From: Terripilifer sp031921685
GTDB taxonomy: Bacteria > Pseudomonadota > Alphaproteobacteria > Rhizobiales > Beijerinckiaceae
Direction of reading: 5' to 3'
Assembly (NCBI RefSeq): GCF_031921685.1
Contig: NZ_JAPDHU010000002.1
Coordinates: 868,001 to 932,000, forward strand
Length of the DNA stretch: 64,000 nucleotides
Shown: piece by piece, positions 8,014-16,821 of the stretch
Layout: each line of letters opens with the position of its first letter
Numbering within the stretch: the stretch's first letter is position 1
The notes under the pieces: model-generated
The model's input: only the letters and a program-made list of their open reading frames with translations
Told to the model about the DNA's origin: nothing
Database searches by the model: none
Made by a program: the position numbers and the translations under genes

Positions 8014-9216
8014 ATGGAAGCTGCGGTTGTCGATCTGCCCATGCAGGAGACATTCGACGTCGTCGCATGGGCGAGGGATTTCGTGCCGGAATTGCGCGCG
8101 GCGCAGGCTGAATCGGACCGTCTCGGCCGTCCGCCCGAGCATGTGGTCGACAAGCTGAAACGGGCCGGCGTGTATGCGCTGACGGTGCCGCGTGCCTATG
8201 GCGGCTTGCAGGCTGATATCACGACCTGGATGCGAACCGTGACCGAACTCGGCCGTGGCGACGGCGGCGTTGCCTGGGCGGTGACGCTGGTCACTGCCTG
8301 CAACTGGATGGCAGCGGGCCTATACCCCAAACATGTTGCGGACAAAGTCTTTGCCAAGCCGGCCACATGCGTTGCCGGCGTGTTCTCCAACCGCGCCGTC
8401 AAGGCTCACCGCGTGGACGGCGGGATCTTTGTCGACCAGGGGATGTGGTTCTTCAACTCGGGCGTCTATCAGGCCGATTGGGATCTTCTGGGCGTGCCGA
8501 TGTTCAATGAGGCAGGCGACCCGATCGGGCCCGGCATCGCGCTCGTACCGATGAGCGACGTCAAAATTCTCAACGACTGGGATCCTATCGGCATCCGAGG
8601 CAGCGGCAGTTCCAATGTCAGCATGGAGAACGTCTTCATTCCCGATGACCACATCGTCGGTCTATTTGCCTGCAACGAAGGCCGGCAGCCGCGGACGTTT
8701 CCGGATGAAGCGCTCTATCGCAGCGCCTTCGCGCCTTTGATGGTCGGTATTCTGACCTTCCCGATGCTCGGCCTGGGCCTGCATATGCTGGAAGAATTTT
8801 TGCAGACTTTGCCGAAGCGCGACATCAAGCTGACACCCTACACCAAGGCGGGAGAGGCCGCAGTCACACACCTGCAACTCGGCGAGGCAAGCGCCAAGAT
8901 CGACGCCGCATGCACGATCGTCGAAAAGCTGTGTCGCGAGATCGATGCATGGGCCGCGACCGGCGAATACATGGAGCAGGTTCAGCGCGCCGCGCTCTGC
9001 CGCGACAGTGCCTTCGCCGACCAGCTTGTTTGGGAGGCCGTGGACTTGCTTGCGGATGCCAGCGGCGGATCCTTCTCCCGCATCGGCAACACGGCGAACC
9101 GCATCTGGCAGGACGTCAAGGTCGGCGCCGCCCATCCGTTCATCAATCTCGCAAGCAACTACGAGCTTTACGGGCGGATGATGGCTGGCGTCGAGCCGCC
9201 GCTCATGCCGGTCTGA
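8014..9216 (+). CDS. Acyl-CoA dehydrogenase-fold flavin monooxygenase (HsaA/DszC-like)
   Basis: A 400-residue protein starting after a strong GAGGAGG ribosome site. It has the acyl-CoA dehydrogenase N-domain (DKLKRAGVYALTVPRAYGGL, ~50-69), a middle beta domain with DWDPIGIRGSGSSNVSMENV (~189-208), and the C-terminal helical domain with LYGRMMAGVEPPLMPV at the end. The sequence pattern is that of the flavin-dependent monooxygenases HsaA, HpaB-like and DszC, which need a separate flavin reductase, not a true acyl-CoA dehydrogenase. No reductase is adjacent. It ends 14 bp inside the convergent TetR gene. Family call is good, substrate unknown. Confidence 0.8.
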   Translation: MEAAVVDLPMQETFDVVAWARDFVPELRAAQAESDRLGRPPEHVVDKLKRAGVYALTVPRAYGGLQADITTWMRTVTELGRGDGGVAWAVTLVTACNWMAAGLYPKHVADKVFAKPATCVAGVFSNRAVKAHRVDGGIFVDQGMWFFNSGVYQADWDLLGVPMFNEAGDPIGPGIALVPMSDVKILNDWDPIGIRGSGSSNVSMENVFIPDDHIVGLFACNEGRQPRTFPDEALYRSAFAPLMVGILTFPMLGLGLHMLEEFLQTLPKRDIKLTPYTKAGEAAVTHLQLGEASAKIDAACTIVEKLCREIDAWAATGEYMEQVQRAALCRDSAFADQLVWEAVDLLADASGGSFSRIGNTANRIWQDVKVGAAHPFINLASNYELYGRMMAGVEPPLMPV

Positions 9217-9940
9217 GCAGGACAGGGCGGCGACCCGTCTCGCCGCCCGCTGTCCAGGGATCGCGCCACCAGGCGAGGCGGTCCGGCCCAATGCCGCGGA
9301 TGAATACGACCGCATCGCGGACTGTCTTGCGCGCCGCGTCGAGTTCCAAACCGATGGCGCGGAGGATCATCACCTCCACTTCCTCCACATAGTCGCGCCG
9401 GACATCCTCCTTGTGACGGGCCAGATGGCTCATCGCCTCCCGCAAAGTGCCGATCGCGATCGTCGCGGCGGCTTCTATGTCGGCGAAATGGACGATGCCG
9501 GCGTCGCGCGAGGCTTCGAGATGAGTCGTAATGCCCCGCAGCAGGATATTGTCATAGGCAAGCGTGTCCGGGCGTGAAGCGAACGCGGCCCAGGCCGGGT
9601 CAAGTACACCGCGCAGCAGAAAGAGCTGGATCGCAACGGTCATGCGAAAGAAGGGAGGCTCGGGACCGTCGAACAAAGCCACGAGCGTGTGGATCATTTC
9701 ATCCACTTGGTTGCGCCCAACCTCGTCGACCGCCTGTTCGACGGATGTAAAATATTTGTAGAAGGTGGCCCTGGAGACGGCCGCACGCGCGGCGACGTCA
9801 TCGAGGCTCGGCAACCCTCCCTCCGTTTGCAGGGCGCATGTGTCGAGGACCGCTTGCAGGAGCCGAAGCCGCATGCGAGCACGTCGCTCCGCTGCGACCC
9901 GAACGCGGTGATCTTCAGCCTCATCCATGGCGCGCGCCAT
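9203..9940 (-). CDS. TetR/AcrR family transcriptional regulator
   Basis: A 245-residue regulator with the TetR helix-turn-helix at SLDDVAARAAVSRATFYKYF (~44-63) and a divergent ligand-binding C-terminus. The translation can start at 9940 or at the second Met (9928). It converges with the monooxygenase gene, overlapping its last 14 bp, and is the natural candidate for the repeated operator at 7854-8000. As for the family, it probably represses until a substrate-like ligand binds. Confidence 0.85.
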   Translation of the reverse strand: MARAMDEAEDHRVRVAAERRARMRLRLLQAVLDTCALQTEGGLPSLDDVAARAAVSRATFYKYFTSVEQAVDEVGRNQVDEMIHTLVALFDGPEPPFFRMTVAIQLFLLRGVLDPAWAAFASRPDTLAYDNILLRGITTHLEASRDAGIVHFADIEAAATIAIGTLREAMSHLARHKEDVRRDYVEEVEVMILRAIGLELDAARKTVRDAVVFIRGIGPDRLAWWRDPWTAGGETGRRPVLLRPA

Positions 9941-10026
9941 CTCCTGGTCTCATACACGTGGCCGATGCGGCTCCGCGCACCTTGTCATGATCCCATACAT
10001 CGTTCCGGTGCAATCTGCCATCACAC

Positions 10027-11247
10027 TCAAGGCTCTGCCGCCATGCTGCGCTGCCGTGCCGCCGATGGCTTGTACCAACGCGGCCAGGCGCGCAGCGTCG
10101 CGGCCCGCAGCAGCCATTCTAGTGGGCCATAGGCGTGATAGGCCAGCCACCAGCGCGACAGGAACAGTTGCGCCACGAAAATCTCGATGGCGATGGTGAA
10201 GGCGATGAACGGCGAGAGCTGGCCGATCAGTTTGAGGCCATAACCGTAGAACATCAGCGCGCAGATCAGCGACTGCATGAGATAGTTCGTCAGTGCCATC
10301 TGTCCGGCTGGCGCGAGAGCAGCGCGAATGCGCGCGCCGATCGAGGTTTCGAAGAGACGCAAGCCAAGTGCCATATAGGCGCCGGTAAGGAAGGGCGCGG
10401 TGGCAAGCCCGATCGCAAATCCGGCGAGGGCCCAGGGCGTGCCTGTCGAAAAAGCCCCGCTCAATGCGTAGACGAGGGCGCCGGGCAGACCGACGAAAAG
10501 CCCCAGCACCGTGAGACGGCGCAGCAAGGCGACGTGCTGCTGCGGATGCGCCAGCATCTGATGCCGCCCGGCGATCAAACCGAAGAGGAACATGGCGAGC
10601 GCGCAGGGCGCCTGCACCAGCGCCAGCACGATCCACACCGACGACATGGAACTGAGATTTTGGCCGATGACCTCGCGGATCGTGCCGGCATAGGCGGACT
10701 GGATCTGATAGGCCTGATCGAAAATCTTGATCGGATCTTCCCGCACGGGCGCGATCCAATCGAGCACCGCCACGCCGGTCCACAACAAGACGGTGGCAAT
10801 GATCAAACCGACAGCCAGTTTGAAGAGAGGGCCGTCCTGGTCGTCGCGCAGATAGAGCAGGATCACGCCCAGCACCGCATAGGTGGTGAGAATGTCACCT
10901 CTGAACAGAAACACCGCATGGATCAGGCCGATGAGCCATAGGCCGGCAAGGCGGCGCAGCATGCGTGGCGCAATGCTCTGGTCGACGCGCTCGGCCGCCG
11001 CCATCTGCAGGGTGAAACTATAGCCAAAAAGGAAAGAGAACAGCAGGTAGAACTTGGTCTCGAAGAACAGCGAGATGAAGATGCGTACCGCCTTGTCGCG
11101 CGCATCGGCAAAGACTGGATCGGAAATATCGAGGCCATAGAAGGGTGAGGCGAAGGCAGCGATATTGACCACCAGAATGCCGAGCAGCGCAAAACCTCTT
11201 AAGCCATCGACATTGAGAATGCGCGGATCGGGCAGGGGTGCGGGCAT
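10027..11247 (-). CDS. DUF418 (YeiB-like) inner-membrane protein
   Basis: A 406-residue polytopic protein opening with RILNVDGLRGFALLGILVVNI (~8-28), the hallmark of the YeiB/DUF418 family. The DUF418 segment occupies the C-terminal half (MALTNYLMQSLICALMFYGYG, ~314-334; LSRWWLAYHAYGPLEWLLR, ~364-382). About ten membrane spans are visible. It lies 2 bp downstream of a TetR gene on the same strand and is probably co-transcribed with and controlled by it. The biochemical role of the family is unresolved; related proteins are acyltransferase-like. Confidence 0.85.
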   Translation of the reverse strand: MPAPLPDPRILNVDGLRGFALLGILVVNIAAFASPFYGLDISDPVFADARDKAVRIFISLFFETKFYLLFSFLFGYSFTLQMAAAERVDQSIAPRMLRRLAGLWLIGLIHAVFLFRGDILTTYAVLGVILLYLRDDQDGPLFKLAVGLIIATVLLWTGVAVLDWIAPVREDPIKIFDQAYQIQSAYAGTIREVIGQNLSSMSSVWIVLALVQAPCALAMFLFGLIAGRHQMLAHPQQHVALLRRLTVLGLFVGLPGALVYALSGAFSTGTPWALAGFAIGLATAPFLTGAYMALGLRLFETSIGARIRAALAPAGQMALTNYLMQSLICALMFYGYGLKLIGQLSPFIAFTIAIEIFVAQLFLSRWWLAYHAYGPLEWLLRAATLRAWPRWYKPSAARQRSMAAEP

Positions 11248-11249
11248 GG

Positions 11250-11894
11250 CTAGTGCGCCTCGTCGCAGAGCGGCGCTTCGATCGAGACGTCGCTGGCTTT
11301 CGGTTGCAGGAAACGTTCGAGCATCAGCACGAAAGTGTTGCGCTGACCTTGCACGCTGAACTCCGGATCGATCGCGACACGGGCGAACAGACCGTCGATC
11401 ATCGCGGCGATGCCAAGCGCCACTTGCGTGGCATCGAGGCCCGGCATGATCTGCCGTCGCTTGATCGCGCCCGCCGCCAGCACCGTCAGTCCTTCGCGCA
11501 GGAGCGCATCGTTATGGCGGACGAGGGCGCCGATATCGGGATCGCGGCTGGCTTCGGCGGCGACTTCCAACGCCAGATTGGCGAAATCGCGCTCGCTCGC
11601 CATGGCAAGGACCAAGTCGAAGAAGCCGTGCAGCGCCTCATAGAGATCGGGCTGGTCGGCAAGGCCGGCCAGATGGCTTTTCGCCTCCTCGCCCTGTTGT
11701 TCGACAATGGCGGCGATGATCGCTTTCTTCGAGCGGAAATAGTGAAACAGATTGCCGGTGCTGATCCCGGCTTCGCTGCAAATCTCCGCCGTTGTCGTCG
11801 GATGAAAGCCTTTGCGCGCGAAACAAGCCTTGGCCGCCTCCAGGATCGCCTGGCGGCGTGCGGAATGGTCTTCCACTTTGATCGGGCGGGCCAT
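11250..11894 (-). CDS. TetR/AcrR family transcriptional regulator
   Basis: A 214-residue protein with a canonical TetR DNA-binding domain: RRQAILEAAKACFARKGFHPT (~12-32) then TTAEICSEAGISTGNLFHYFRSK (~34-56). The C-terminal part resembles the TetR_C_6/BetI-type effector domain. It is followed at 2 bp by the DUF418 gene, so it likely heads a two-gene autoregulated operon. An imperfect palindrome overlaps the region just upstream of its ATG. Confidence 0.9.
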   Translation of the reverse strand: MARPIKVEDHSARRQAILEAAKACFARKGFHPTTTAEICSEAGISTGNLFHYFRSKKAIIAAIVEQQGEEAKSHLAGLADQPDLYEALHGFFDLVLAMASERDFANLALEVAAEASRDPDIGALVRHNDALLREGLTVLAAGAIKRRQIMPGLDATQVALGIAAMIDGLFARVAIDPEFSVQGQRNTFVLMLERFLQPKASDVSIEAPLCDEAH

Positions 11895-11895
11895 G

Positions 11896-11918
11896 AGACT
11901 GTACCGAGTGGTCAGTCT
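11896..11918. promoter_or_regulatory. Candidate TetR operator in front of the TetR-DUF418 operon
   Basis: AGACTG (11896-11901) and CAGTCT (11913-11918) form a perfect 6-bp inverted repeat whose interior (TACCGAGTGGT) resembles the ACCGAnTGGTC core of many TetR operators. It lies directly upstream of the minus-strand start at 11894. A second small inverted repeat, CCGTC-CA-GACGG, lies at 11934-11945. Confidence 0.45.
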
Positions 11919-12005
11919 GTGAATTAGAAGAGTCCGTCCAGACGGTCAAGTCATCGCAAAGGCGGTCCACAAAGGATTTGCTTGCTTTAGTTCTTTTAGT
12001 CTATC

Positions 12006-12019
12006 TATTATATATAATA
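12006..12019. promoter_or_regulatory. Perfect AT palindrome TATTATATATAATA
   Basis: A 14-bp perfect palindrome preceded by AGTCTATC, in a short AT-rich stretch that contrasts with the flanking GC-rich DNA. It sits about 30 bp before the truncated amidohydrolase and may be the surviving promoter or operator of that decayed unit. CTATCTATT (12001-12009) is also present at 5683-5691 upstream of livK. Confidence 0.3.
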
Positions 12020-12046
12020 TACATTCGCCGCTTTGGCCGCGCCTGA

Positions 12047-12676
12047 AAGTCAGCTTATCCCGATCGCTTCGCCGCCGTTTTCTCCGTCGATGTGTTGAGC
12101 GCCGATGCGCCGGAGAAAATCCGCTACTGGGTCGGCAAGGGTCTCTCGGGCTTGCGCCTCTTTACCACCGGCAGCACCATGAGCCAGCAAGGTTGGCTCG
12201 ACGATCCCAAGACCTTTCCGGCTTGGGAATGCGCGCAGGAAATCGGCATTCCGGTTTGCGTGCAGATGCATCTCAAGGCTGTCAGCCAGTTGCGCACTTT
12301 GCTGGAACGCTTTCCCAAGGCGACGGTGATCCTCGATCATCTGGCCTCGCCTGACGCCCGCGACGGGGCACCCTATGCGGCGGCGCAGCCGCTGTTCGAT
12401 CTGGCGCGCTATCCCAACCTGACTTTGAAATTGACCATCCGCAATATCCGCATGATCGCCGAAGGCGGTGGCGCGTTCCAACCGTATTTCTAGAAAGTCG
12501 TCGACACGTTCGGCGCCTCGCGCATCGCCTGGGGCTCGAACTATCCGACCTCCGATGCCTCGCTGTCGCGCATCGTCGAAGAAAGCTTGGCGGCTTTGTC
12601 TTTCCTGCCGGAGAACGATCAGGAGTGGATCCTGCGGCGCACGGCAGAGCGGCTTTATCCATCCTTGGCGCGCTGA
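12047..12676 (+). pseudogene. Amidohydrolase (TIM-barrel, amidohydrolase 2 family), 5'-truncated with internal stop
   Basis: The frame reads RFAAVFSVDVLSADAPEKIR (about 12065-12124) and continues through FPKATVILDHLASPDARDG to QPYF, then an in-frame TAG at 12491-12493. It resumes with KVVDTFGASRIAWGSNYPTSD and ends at TGA 12674-12676. Both parts are recognisable as one amidohydrolase_2 protein (DHLASP and WGSNYP are family-typical). The N-terminal third with the metal-binding HxH is missing because a stop codon at 12044-12046 precedes homologous sequence. One truncation plus one nonsense codon make this a pseudogene, although a GTG-initiated fragment from 12092 could be translated. Confidence 0.8.
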
Positions 12677-12728
12677 ACGGAGGGGTTCAGCGGTCAAGCA
12701 AACAAAAGAGTTTACACGGGAGGACATC

Positions 12729-13693
12729 ATGACGGGCAGATTGCCGACACGACTTTTGGCGGGCTCTTCGCCCTTTGCGCCAGCGTGCAGATCGCCGCGG
12801 CGCAGGCCGATCTCTATCGGATCATCGTGCCGTTCGCGCCGGGCGGCGGCCAGGACGTGCTGGCACGCGTCATCGCGCCGGAGCTGCAAACACTGTTGGG
12901 CGAAACGGTCATCGTCGAAAACCGTGCCGGGGCGGGTGGCGGTGTCGGCAGTTCGGTGGTGGCGAAATCGCCGCCCGACGGCAAGACCATGGTGATGGCG
13001 GCCTCAAGCCATTCGATTGGCCCCGCCATCGACCGCAAAGTGCCTTATGATCCGATCAAGGACTTCACGCCGCTCGCCCATGTTGGCACCGGTGCCTATC
13101 TGCTGTTGATCAACTCGGCCGTGCCGGCGAAATCGGTCGCCGAATTGATCACCTATGCCAAGGCCAATCCCGGCAAGCTCAATTATGCCTCGGCCGGTGT
13201 CGGCAGCGCCACGCATCTGGCTTCCGCTTATTTCACCAATCGCGCTGAAATCAACGTCGTGCACGTGCCCTACAAGAGCACGGCGGAAGCGTTGAACAGC
13301 ACTGTGGTCGGCGACACGCAAATCTTGATCGTGCCGACCCTGGGTTCGCAGGGCTTCATCGAAAATCCCGGCTTGAGGGTTCTCGCAGTGGTTTCGAAGA
13401 AGCGCGTGCCGTCGCTGCCTAACATTCCGACGGTCGATGAAAGCGGTCTGCCGAATTTCGAATTCTCCTCCTGGTTCGGCCTGCTCGGCCCCGCCAACAT
13501 GCCGGTCGAACTGCGCGACAAGCTCAACGGCATGCTGAACAAGATCATCCAGATGCCGGGCGTCGCCGAGAAGATTGAAATTCAAGGCATTGAGCCGAAG
13601 ACGATGAGCGCGCCGGAGTTCACCCAGCTCCTCATCGACAATTACGAGACGATCAAGCGGATCGTGAAGGCGGCCAATATCGGCGGCACGTGA
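12729..13693 (+). pseudogene. Bug/TctC-family periplasmic binding protein with frameshifted signal peptide
   Basis: The mature protein is intact (frame from 12785, about 300 residues): LYRIIVPFAPGGGQDVLARV near the start, VIVENRAGAGGGVG, and the usual Bug length. The only good start, ATG 12729 after GGGAGGACATC, is in another frame: it encodes MTGRLPTRLLAG, then leaves the family frame. GLFALCASVQIAAAQA, the rest of an evident signal peptide, is in the mature-protein frame. A 1-base loss (or 2-base gain) near 12760 explains this. Without repair the product would lack an export signal, although an internal GTG at 12785 could start a cytosolic form. It follows the broken amidohydrolase, so both members of the unit are decaying. 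Confidence 0.72.
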
Positions 13694-13741
13694 TCGACTG
13701 ATTTTCAAAGCTCCCTCGAGCGTCCCTCGAGTGCAACTTGG

Positions 13742-13775
13742 CCCGGTGCCGTCTCTGGCGGTACCGGGTCTTTTT
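13742..13775 (+). terminator. Rho-independent terminator after the Bug-type gene
   Basis: CCCGGTGCC (13742-13750) pairs with GGTACCGGG (13760-13768, one G-U pair) around a 9-nt loop, followed by TCTTTTTATTT. This is a convincing intrinsic terminator. Confidence 0.8.
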
Positions 13776-13802
13776 ATTTAGACTCCGCCGCGTCGTTTAT
13801 CG

Positions 13803-14756
13803 TTGGCGAGGTTGATCTTGAAATCAGTGCTGGTCGTCGCTTCAATTCTGGTCATGAGCCTGACTGCCTTCCAAGCCTCCGCCTGGAGCGAACGCGAACT
13901 GACCAACGAGGCCCTGCGCGGCACGTTGACCCTGCCGGATGGCGACGCATCCGTGCCGGCGGTCTTGATCTTGGCGGGGTCCGGTCCGGTCGATCGCGAT
14001 GGCAATCTGCCTGGCGTGCGCAACGACAGCCTGAAAATGCTGGCCCATGGCCTCGCCGATCAGGGCATCGCCTCACTGCGGGTCGATAAACGCGGCATCG
14101 GCGGGAGCGCGGTGGCCGGCCTGCGCGAAGAGGATCTGCGCTTCGACACTTATGTCACCGATGCGGTGAGCTGGGCTGAACTTCTGGGCAAGCAAAGCCG
14201 CGTGGAGCGCGTCGTGCTGGCGGGACACAGCGAGGGCGCCTTGGTCGCCACGCTGGCGGCGCAGCGGACCACCGTCGCGGGGCTCGTGCTCATCGCGGGA
14301 ACGGGTGAGCGGATCGACGCCACCATCGACCGGCAACTGATGGCGGCCAAAGTTCCGGACGAGTTGCAACAGGCCTCACGACGGATCACCGAACAATTGA
14401 AACAAGGCAAGCCCGTCGCCGATGTGCCGGCGGCGTTGATGTCGATCTACCGACCGAGCGTGCAGAACTACATGATGTCCTGGCTGACGCGCGATCCTGT
14501 CGCGGAACTGCGCAAGGTGCGTGGTCCTGTCTTGATCATTCAGGGCAGCACCGATTTCCAGGTTCTTGTCGATGACGCCAAACACCTGTCGGAGGCGCGG
14601 CCGGATGCGAAGCTGCTCATCATCGATGGCATGAATCACGTCCTTAAACCCGCGCCCGCCGACCGCGCCGGCAATATCGCCACCTACAAGGATCCGAACC
14701 TCGCCCTATCGACGCCATTGGTGCCAGCGATCTCAAGTTTCGTGAAGGGGCTCTAA
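13803..14756 (+). CDS. Exported alpha/beta hydrolase
   Basis: A protein of up to 317 residues. The N-terminus LVVASILVMSLTAFQASA (~10-27) is a signal peptide. The alpha/beta-hydrolase core shows ILAGSGPVDRDGN (oxyanion region, ~56-68), the nucleophile elbow GHSEGA (~140-145), an acidic residue in IIQGSTDFQVLVD, and the catalytic His in IIDGMNHVLKPAP (~282-294). Start is uncertain: TTG at 13803, with alternative TTG or GTG codons to about 13827. It stands alone after a terminator. It is probably a periplasmic esterase or acyl hydrolase; substrate unknown. Confidence 0.8.
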   Translation: MARLILKSVLVVASILVMSLTAFQASAWSERELTNEALRGTLTLPDGDASVPAVLILAGSGPVDRDGNLPGVRNDSLKMLAHGLADQGIASLRVDKRGIGGSAVAGLREEDLRFDTYVTDAVSWAELLGKQSRVERVVLAGHSEGALVATLAAQRTTVAGLVLIAGTGERIDATIDRQLMAAKVPDELQQASRRITEQLKQGKPVADVPAALMSIYRPSVQNYMMSWLTRDPVAELRKVRGPVLIIQGSTDFQVLVDDAKHLSEARPDAKLLIIDGMNHVLKPAPADRAGNIATYKDPNLALSTPLVPAISSFVKGL

Positions 14757-14761
14757 TCTTC

Positions 14762-15526
14762 TTACGTGCGAGTGATGGAGACACCGCCATCCGCTAGCAA
14801 GGCTGTGCCGGTGACGAAGCTCGATGCGTCAGAGGCGAGGAAGAGAGCGGCCTGCGCAATCTCCCGTGGTTCGGCCAGCCGCTTGAGCGCATGCAGGCCC
14901 TCAACGAAGGCACGCATTTCCGGCGTGTTGGAAACGGCGCGGCCCATAGGCGTGTCGGTGCCGCCGGGCAGGAGGGCATTGGCCCTGATGCCTTTCGCGC
15001 CAAATTCAGCGGCGATCACTTGCGTCAGTCCAACGAGACCCGCCTTGCTCGCCGCATAGGCGCCCATGCCGGGAAAGCCAACCGTGTGGCCGACGAAGGT
15101 CGACGTGAAGATAAGCGAACCGCCGCCGCGCGCCAGCATGGCCGGGATCTGATGGCGGGCCGCGAAGAAGGCACCGGTGAGATTGGTGTCGAGCGTCTCA
15201 CGCCAGGTCTCTACCGAGAGATCGGGTACGGGGGCGGCGATGCCGGTGGTTCCCGCATTGTTGAACGCGATATCCAGGCCGCCGAAGCGATCGATCGCCG
15301 TCTCGACCAATGCTCGCGCATGAGCATCGTCACTCACATCGCCCGCCACGGCCACGGCTCGGCCACCGGCGGCTGTAATATGTGCGATCACCTCGTCGAG
15401 CGCCGCTTGCCGGCGTCCCGAGAGCACGAGGGCCGCGTCTTCGCGGGCAAACAATTCCGCCGCGACCCGGCCGATGCCGGAACTGGCACCGGTGACAATC
15501 GCGATTTTGTTGTTCAATGTCGTCAT
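14762..15526 (-). CDS. SDR family oxidoreductase
   Basis: A 254-residue classical short-chain dehydrogenase with TGASSGIG (~12-19) for the cofactor, NNAG (~90-93), the active-site Ser region GSLIFTSTF, and YAASK (catalytic Tyr and Lys, ~157-161). The C-terminus has VTGTALLADGGVS. The start at 15526 is chosen because GGAGAGG lies 8-10 bp upstream; the open frame continues further but without homology. It probably oxidises or reduces a small alcohol or ketone with NAD(P)(H). It converges with the hydrolase at 13803 with a 5-bp gap. Confidence 0.88.
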   Translation of the reverse strand: MTTLNNKIAIVTGASSGIGRVAAELFAREDAALVLSGRRQAALDEVIAHITAAGGRAVAVAGDVSDDAHARALVETAIDRFGGLDIAFNNAGTTGIAAPVPDLSVETWRETLDTNLTGAFFAARHQIPAMLARGGGSLIFTSTFVGHTVGFPGMGAYAASKAGLVGLTQVIAAEFGAKGIRANALLPGGTDTPMGRAVSNTPEMRAFVEGLHALKRLAEPREIAQAALFLASDASSFVTGTALLADGGVSITRT

Positions 15527-15574
15527 GAAAGAACCTCTCCAATATAGGACGGCTCTTGTGACGGAGAGGCGTGA

Positions 15575-15943
15575 GTGGGACGACCCGATTACGACGATGG
15601 CGCGAAACAATCCGGCCGTAGACTGAAGTGGCTCGGCTGGGCCGCGCTGCTGCTGGGTCTGCCTCTGGCGCTGATGGGCGCGATCACGCCGCCGAACGAA
15701 TATCGGGCAGCGCTCGGCATCGACGCGCTCGACTGCGACGGCCCGTTCGGCGTCTATCTCTTCGCCGTGCCGGCGCTGCTCATCTATGGTGTCGGCCTCG
15801 TCATCAATGCACAAGCGTGGCGCAGACGGACGAACCTGCTGCTGGCACTCGTCTGCGTTGTTTTGTGTCTCGCGCTCGCGATCAATCTCACCCGCGCCGT
15901 CATCGTCGACCACGCACAAGCGGCGGCTTGCAGCTCCAAATAG
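15575..15943 (+). CDS. Small uncharacterised membrane protein
   Basis: A 122-residue protein with three predicted membrane helices (WLGWAALLLGLPLALMGAI, ~19-37; GVYLFAVPALLIYGVGLVI, ~59-77; LLLALVCVVLCLALAINL, ~88-105). It starts at GTG 15575 after GGAGAGG. Two cysteines flank helices (DCDGP and AACSSK). I do not recognise the family. It ends 2 bp before the stop of the convergent AraC gene. Confidence 0.6.
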   Translation: MGRPDYDDGAKQSGRRLKWLGWAALLLGLPLALMGAITPPNEYRAALGIDALDCDGPFGVYLFAVPALLIYGVGLVINAQAWRRRTNLLLALVCVVLCLALAINLTRAVIVDHAQAAACSSK

Positions 15944-15945
15944 CG

Positions 15946-16728
15946 CTACCGATAGAACACGCTCGGCGGCACGCCGAACTGTTTGCGGAACATGGCGGTG
16001 AAGGCGCTCTGGCTGGCATAACCGCTCTCCAATGCCACATCAATGACGCGGTCGCCGCGCGCCAGTCGCTCGAGCGCGTGCAGGAGCCGCGCCTGCTGGC
16101 GCCATTGACCGAAGGTGAGGCCGGTTTGCTGGACAAACAGGCGATGAATGGTCTTCGCCGTCACGCCAAACTTGTCCGCCCAATCCTGCGCCGTCGCCGC
16201 CGCGTCAGGACGCGCCGTCAATTCAGTGCAGAGAAACCGCAGGCGCAGATCGCGCGGCATGGGCAGATGCAGCGGCAGCACCGGCTCCTGCCGCAGTTCA
16301 TCGAGCAGAAGCCGCATCAGCCGGGCGTCGCGGCTGTCGGGCGCATAGTCGGCGGGCACGCTCATGGCGGCGACGATCAGCTCGCGCAGCAGCGGCGACA
16401 CGGCGAGGACGCAGCTTTCCTCGGGCAGACCAGGCACGCTGCGATCGTCGATGAACAAAGTACGGATCTTCACATCACCGACCATGCGCACGTCATGGTC
16501 GAAGACGGGCACCAGCCAGACGGCGCGGTTTGGTGGCACCACCCAGGTGCCGAAGGTCGAGTGCACGATCATCACGCCGGAGATGGCATAGAGAAGCTGG
16601 CCGCGTGGATGGGCGTGCAGGCCGGTCGATGTGCCGTTCGGATAGTCGATCTCCATCGCCGCCATCGGCCGCGCCGTGGCGTGAAAATCGAGGTGTCGGC
16701 GGGTGAGGTCGCTGAGGTCAGGCCCCAC
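15946..16728 (-). CDS. AraC family regulator (NimR-like)
   Basis: A 260-residue regulator. An N-terminal cupin segment (GLHAHPRGQLLYAISGVMIV, ~36-55; WVVPPNRAVWLVP, ~62-74) is followed by two AraC helix-turn-helix motifs at the C-terminus (FGVTAKTIHRLFVQQTGLTF, ~187-206; VIDVALESGYASQSAFTAMF, ~229-248). It belongs to the subgroup of NimR and related proteins that control an adjacent transporter. Here it is divergent from a DMT carrier, its probable target. A GTG start at 16728 is used. Confidence 0.85.
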   Translation of the reverse strand: MGPDLSDLTRRHLDFHATARPMAAMEIDYPNGTSTGLHAHPRGQLLYAISGVMIVHSTFGTWVVPPNRAVWLVPVFDHDVRMVGDVKIRTLFIDDRSVPGLPEESCVLAVSPLLRELIVAAMSVPADYAPDSRDARLMRLLLDELRQEPVLPLHLPMPRDLRLRFLCTELTARPDAAATAQDWADKFGVTAKTIHRLFVQQTGLTFGQWRQQARLLHALERLARGDRVIDVALESGYASQSAFTAMFRKQFGVPPSVFYR

Positions 16729-16821
16729 AATGTCCCTTTCTCGCTATATAGTGTCATTTTAGCGTGAGACGGACAAAGTGGGAAGGGCTAGAGGCAGGCT
16801 CCCTCAACCCCGGATCGCACC

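Noticed and set aside
12050..12889. A 279-residue minus-strand frame over the pseudogene region
   Set aside because: The opposite strand carries recognisable amidohydrolase and Bug sequence; the antisense frame has none.
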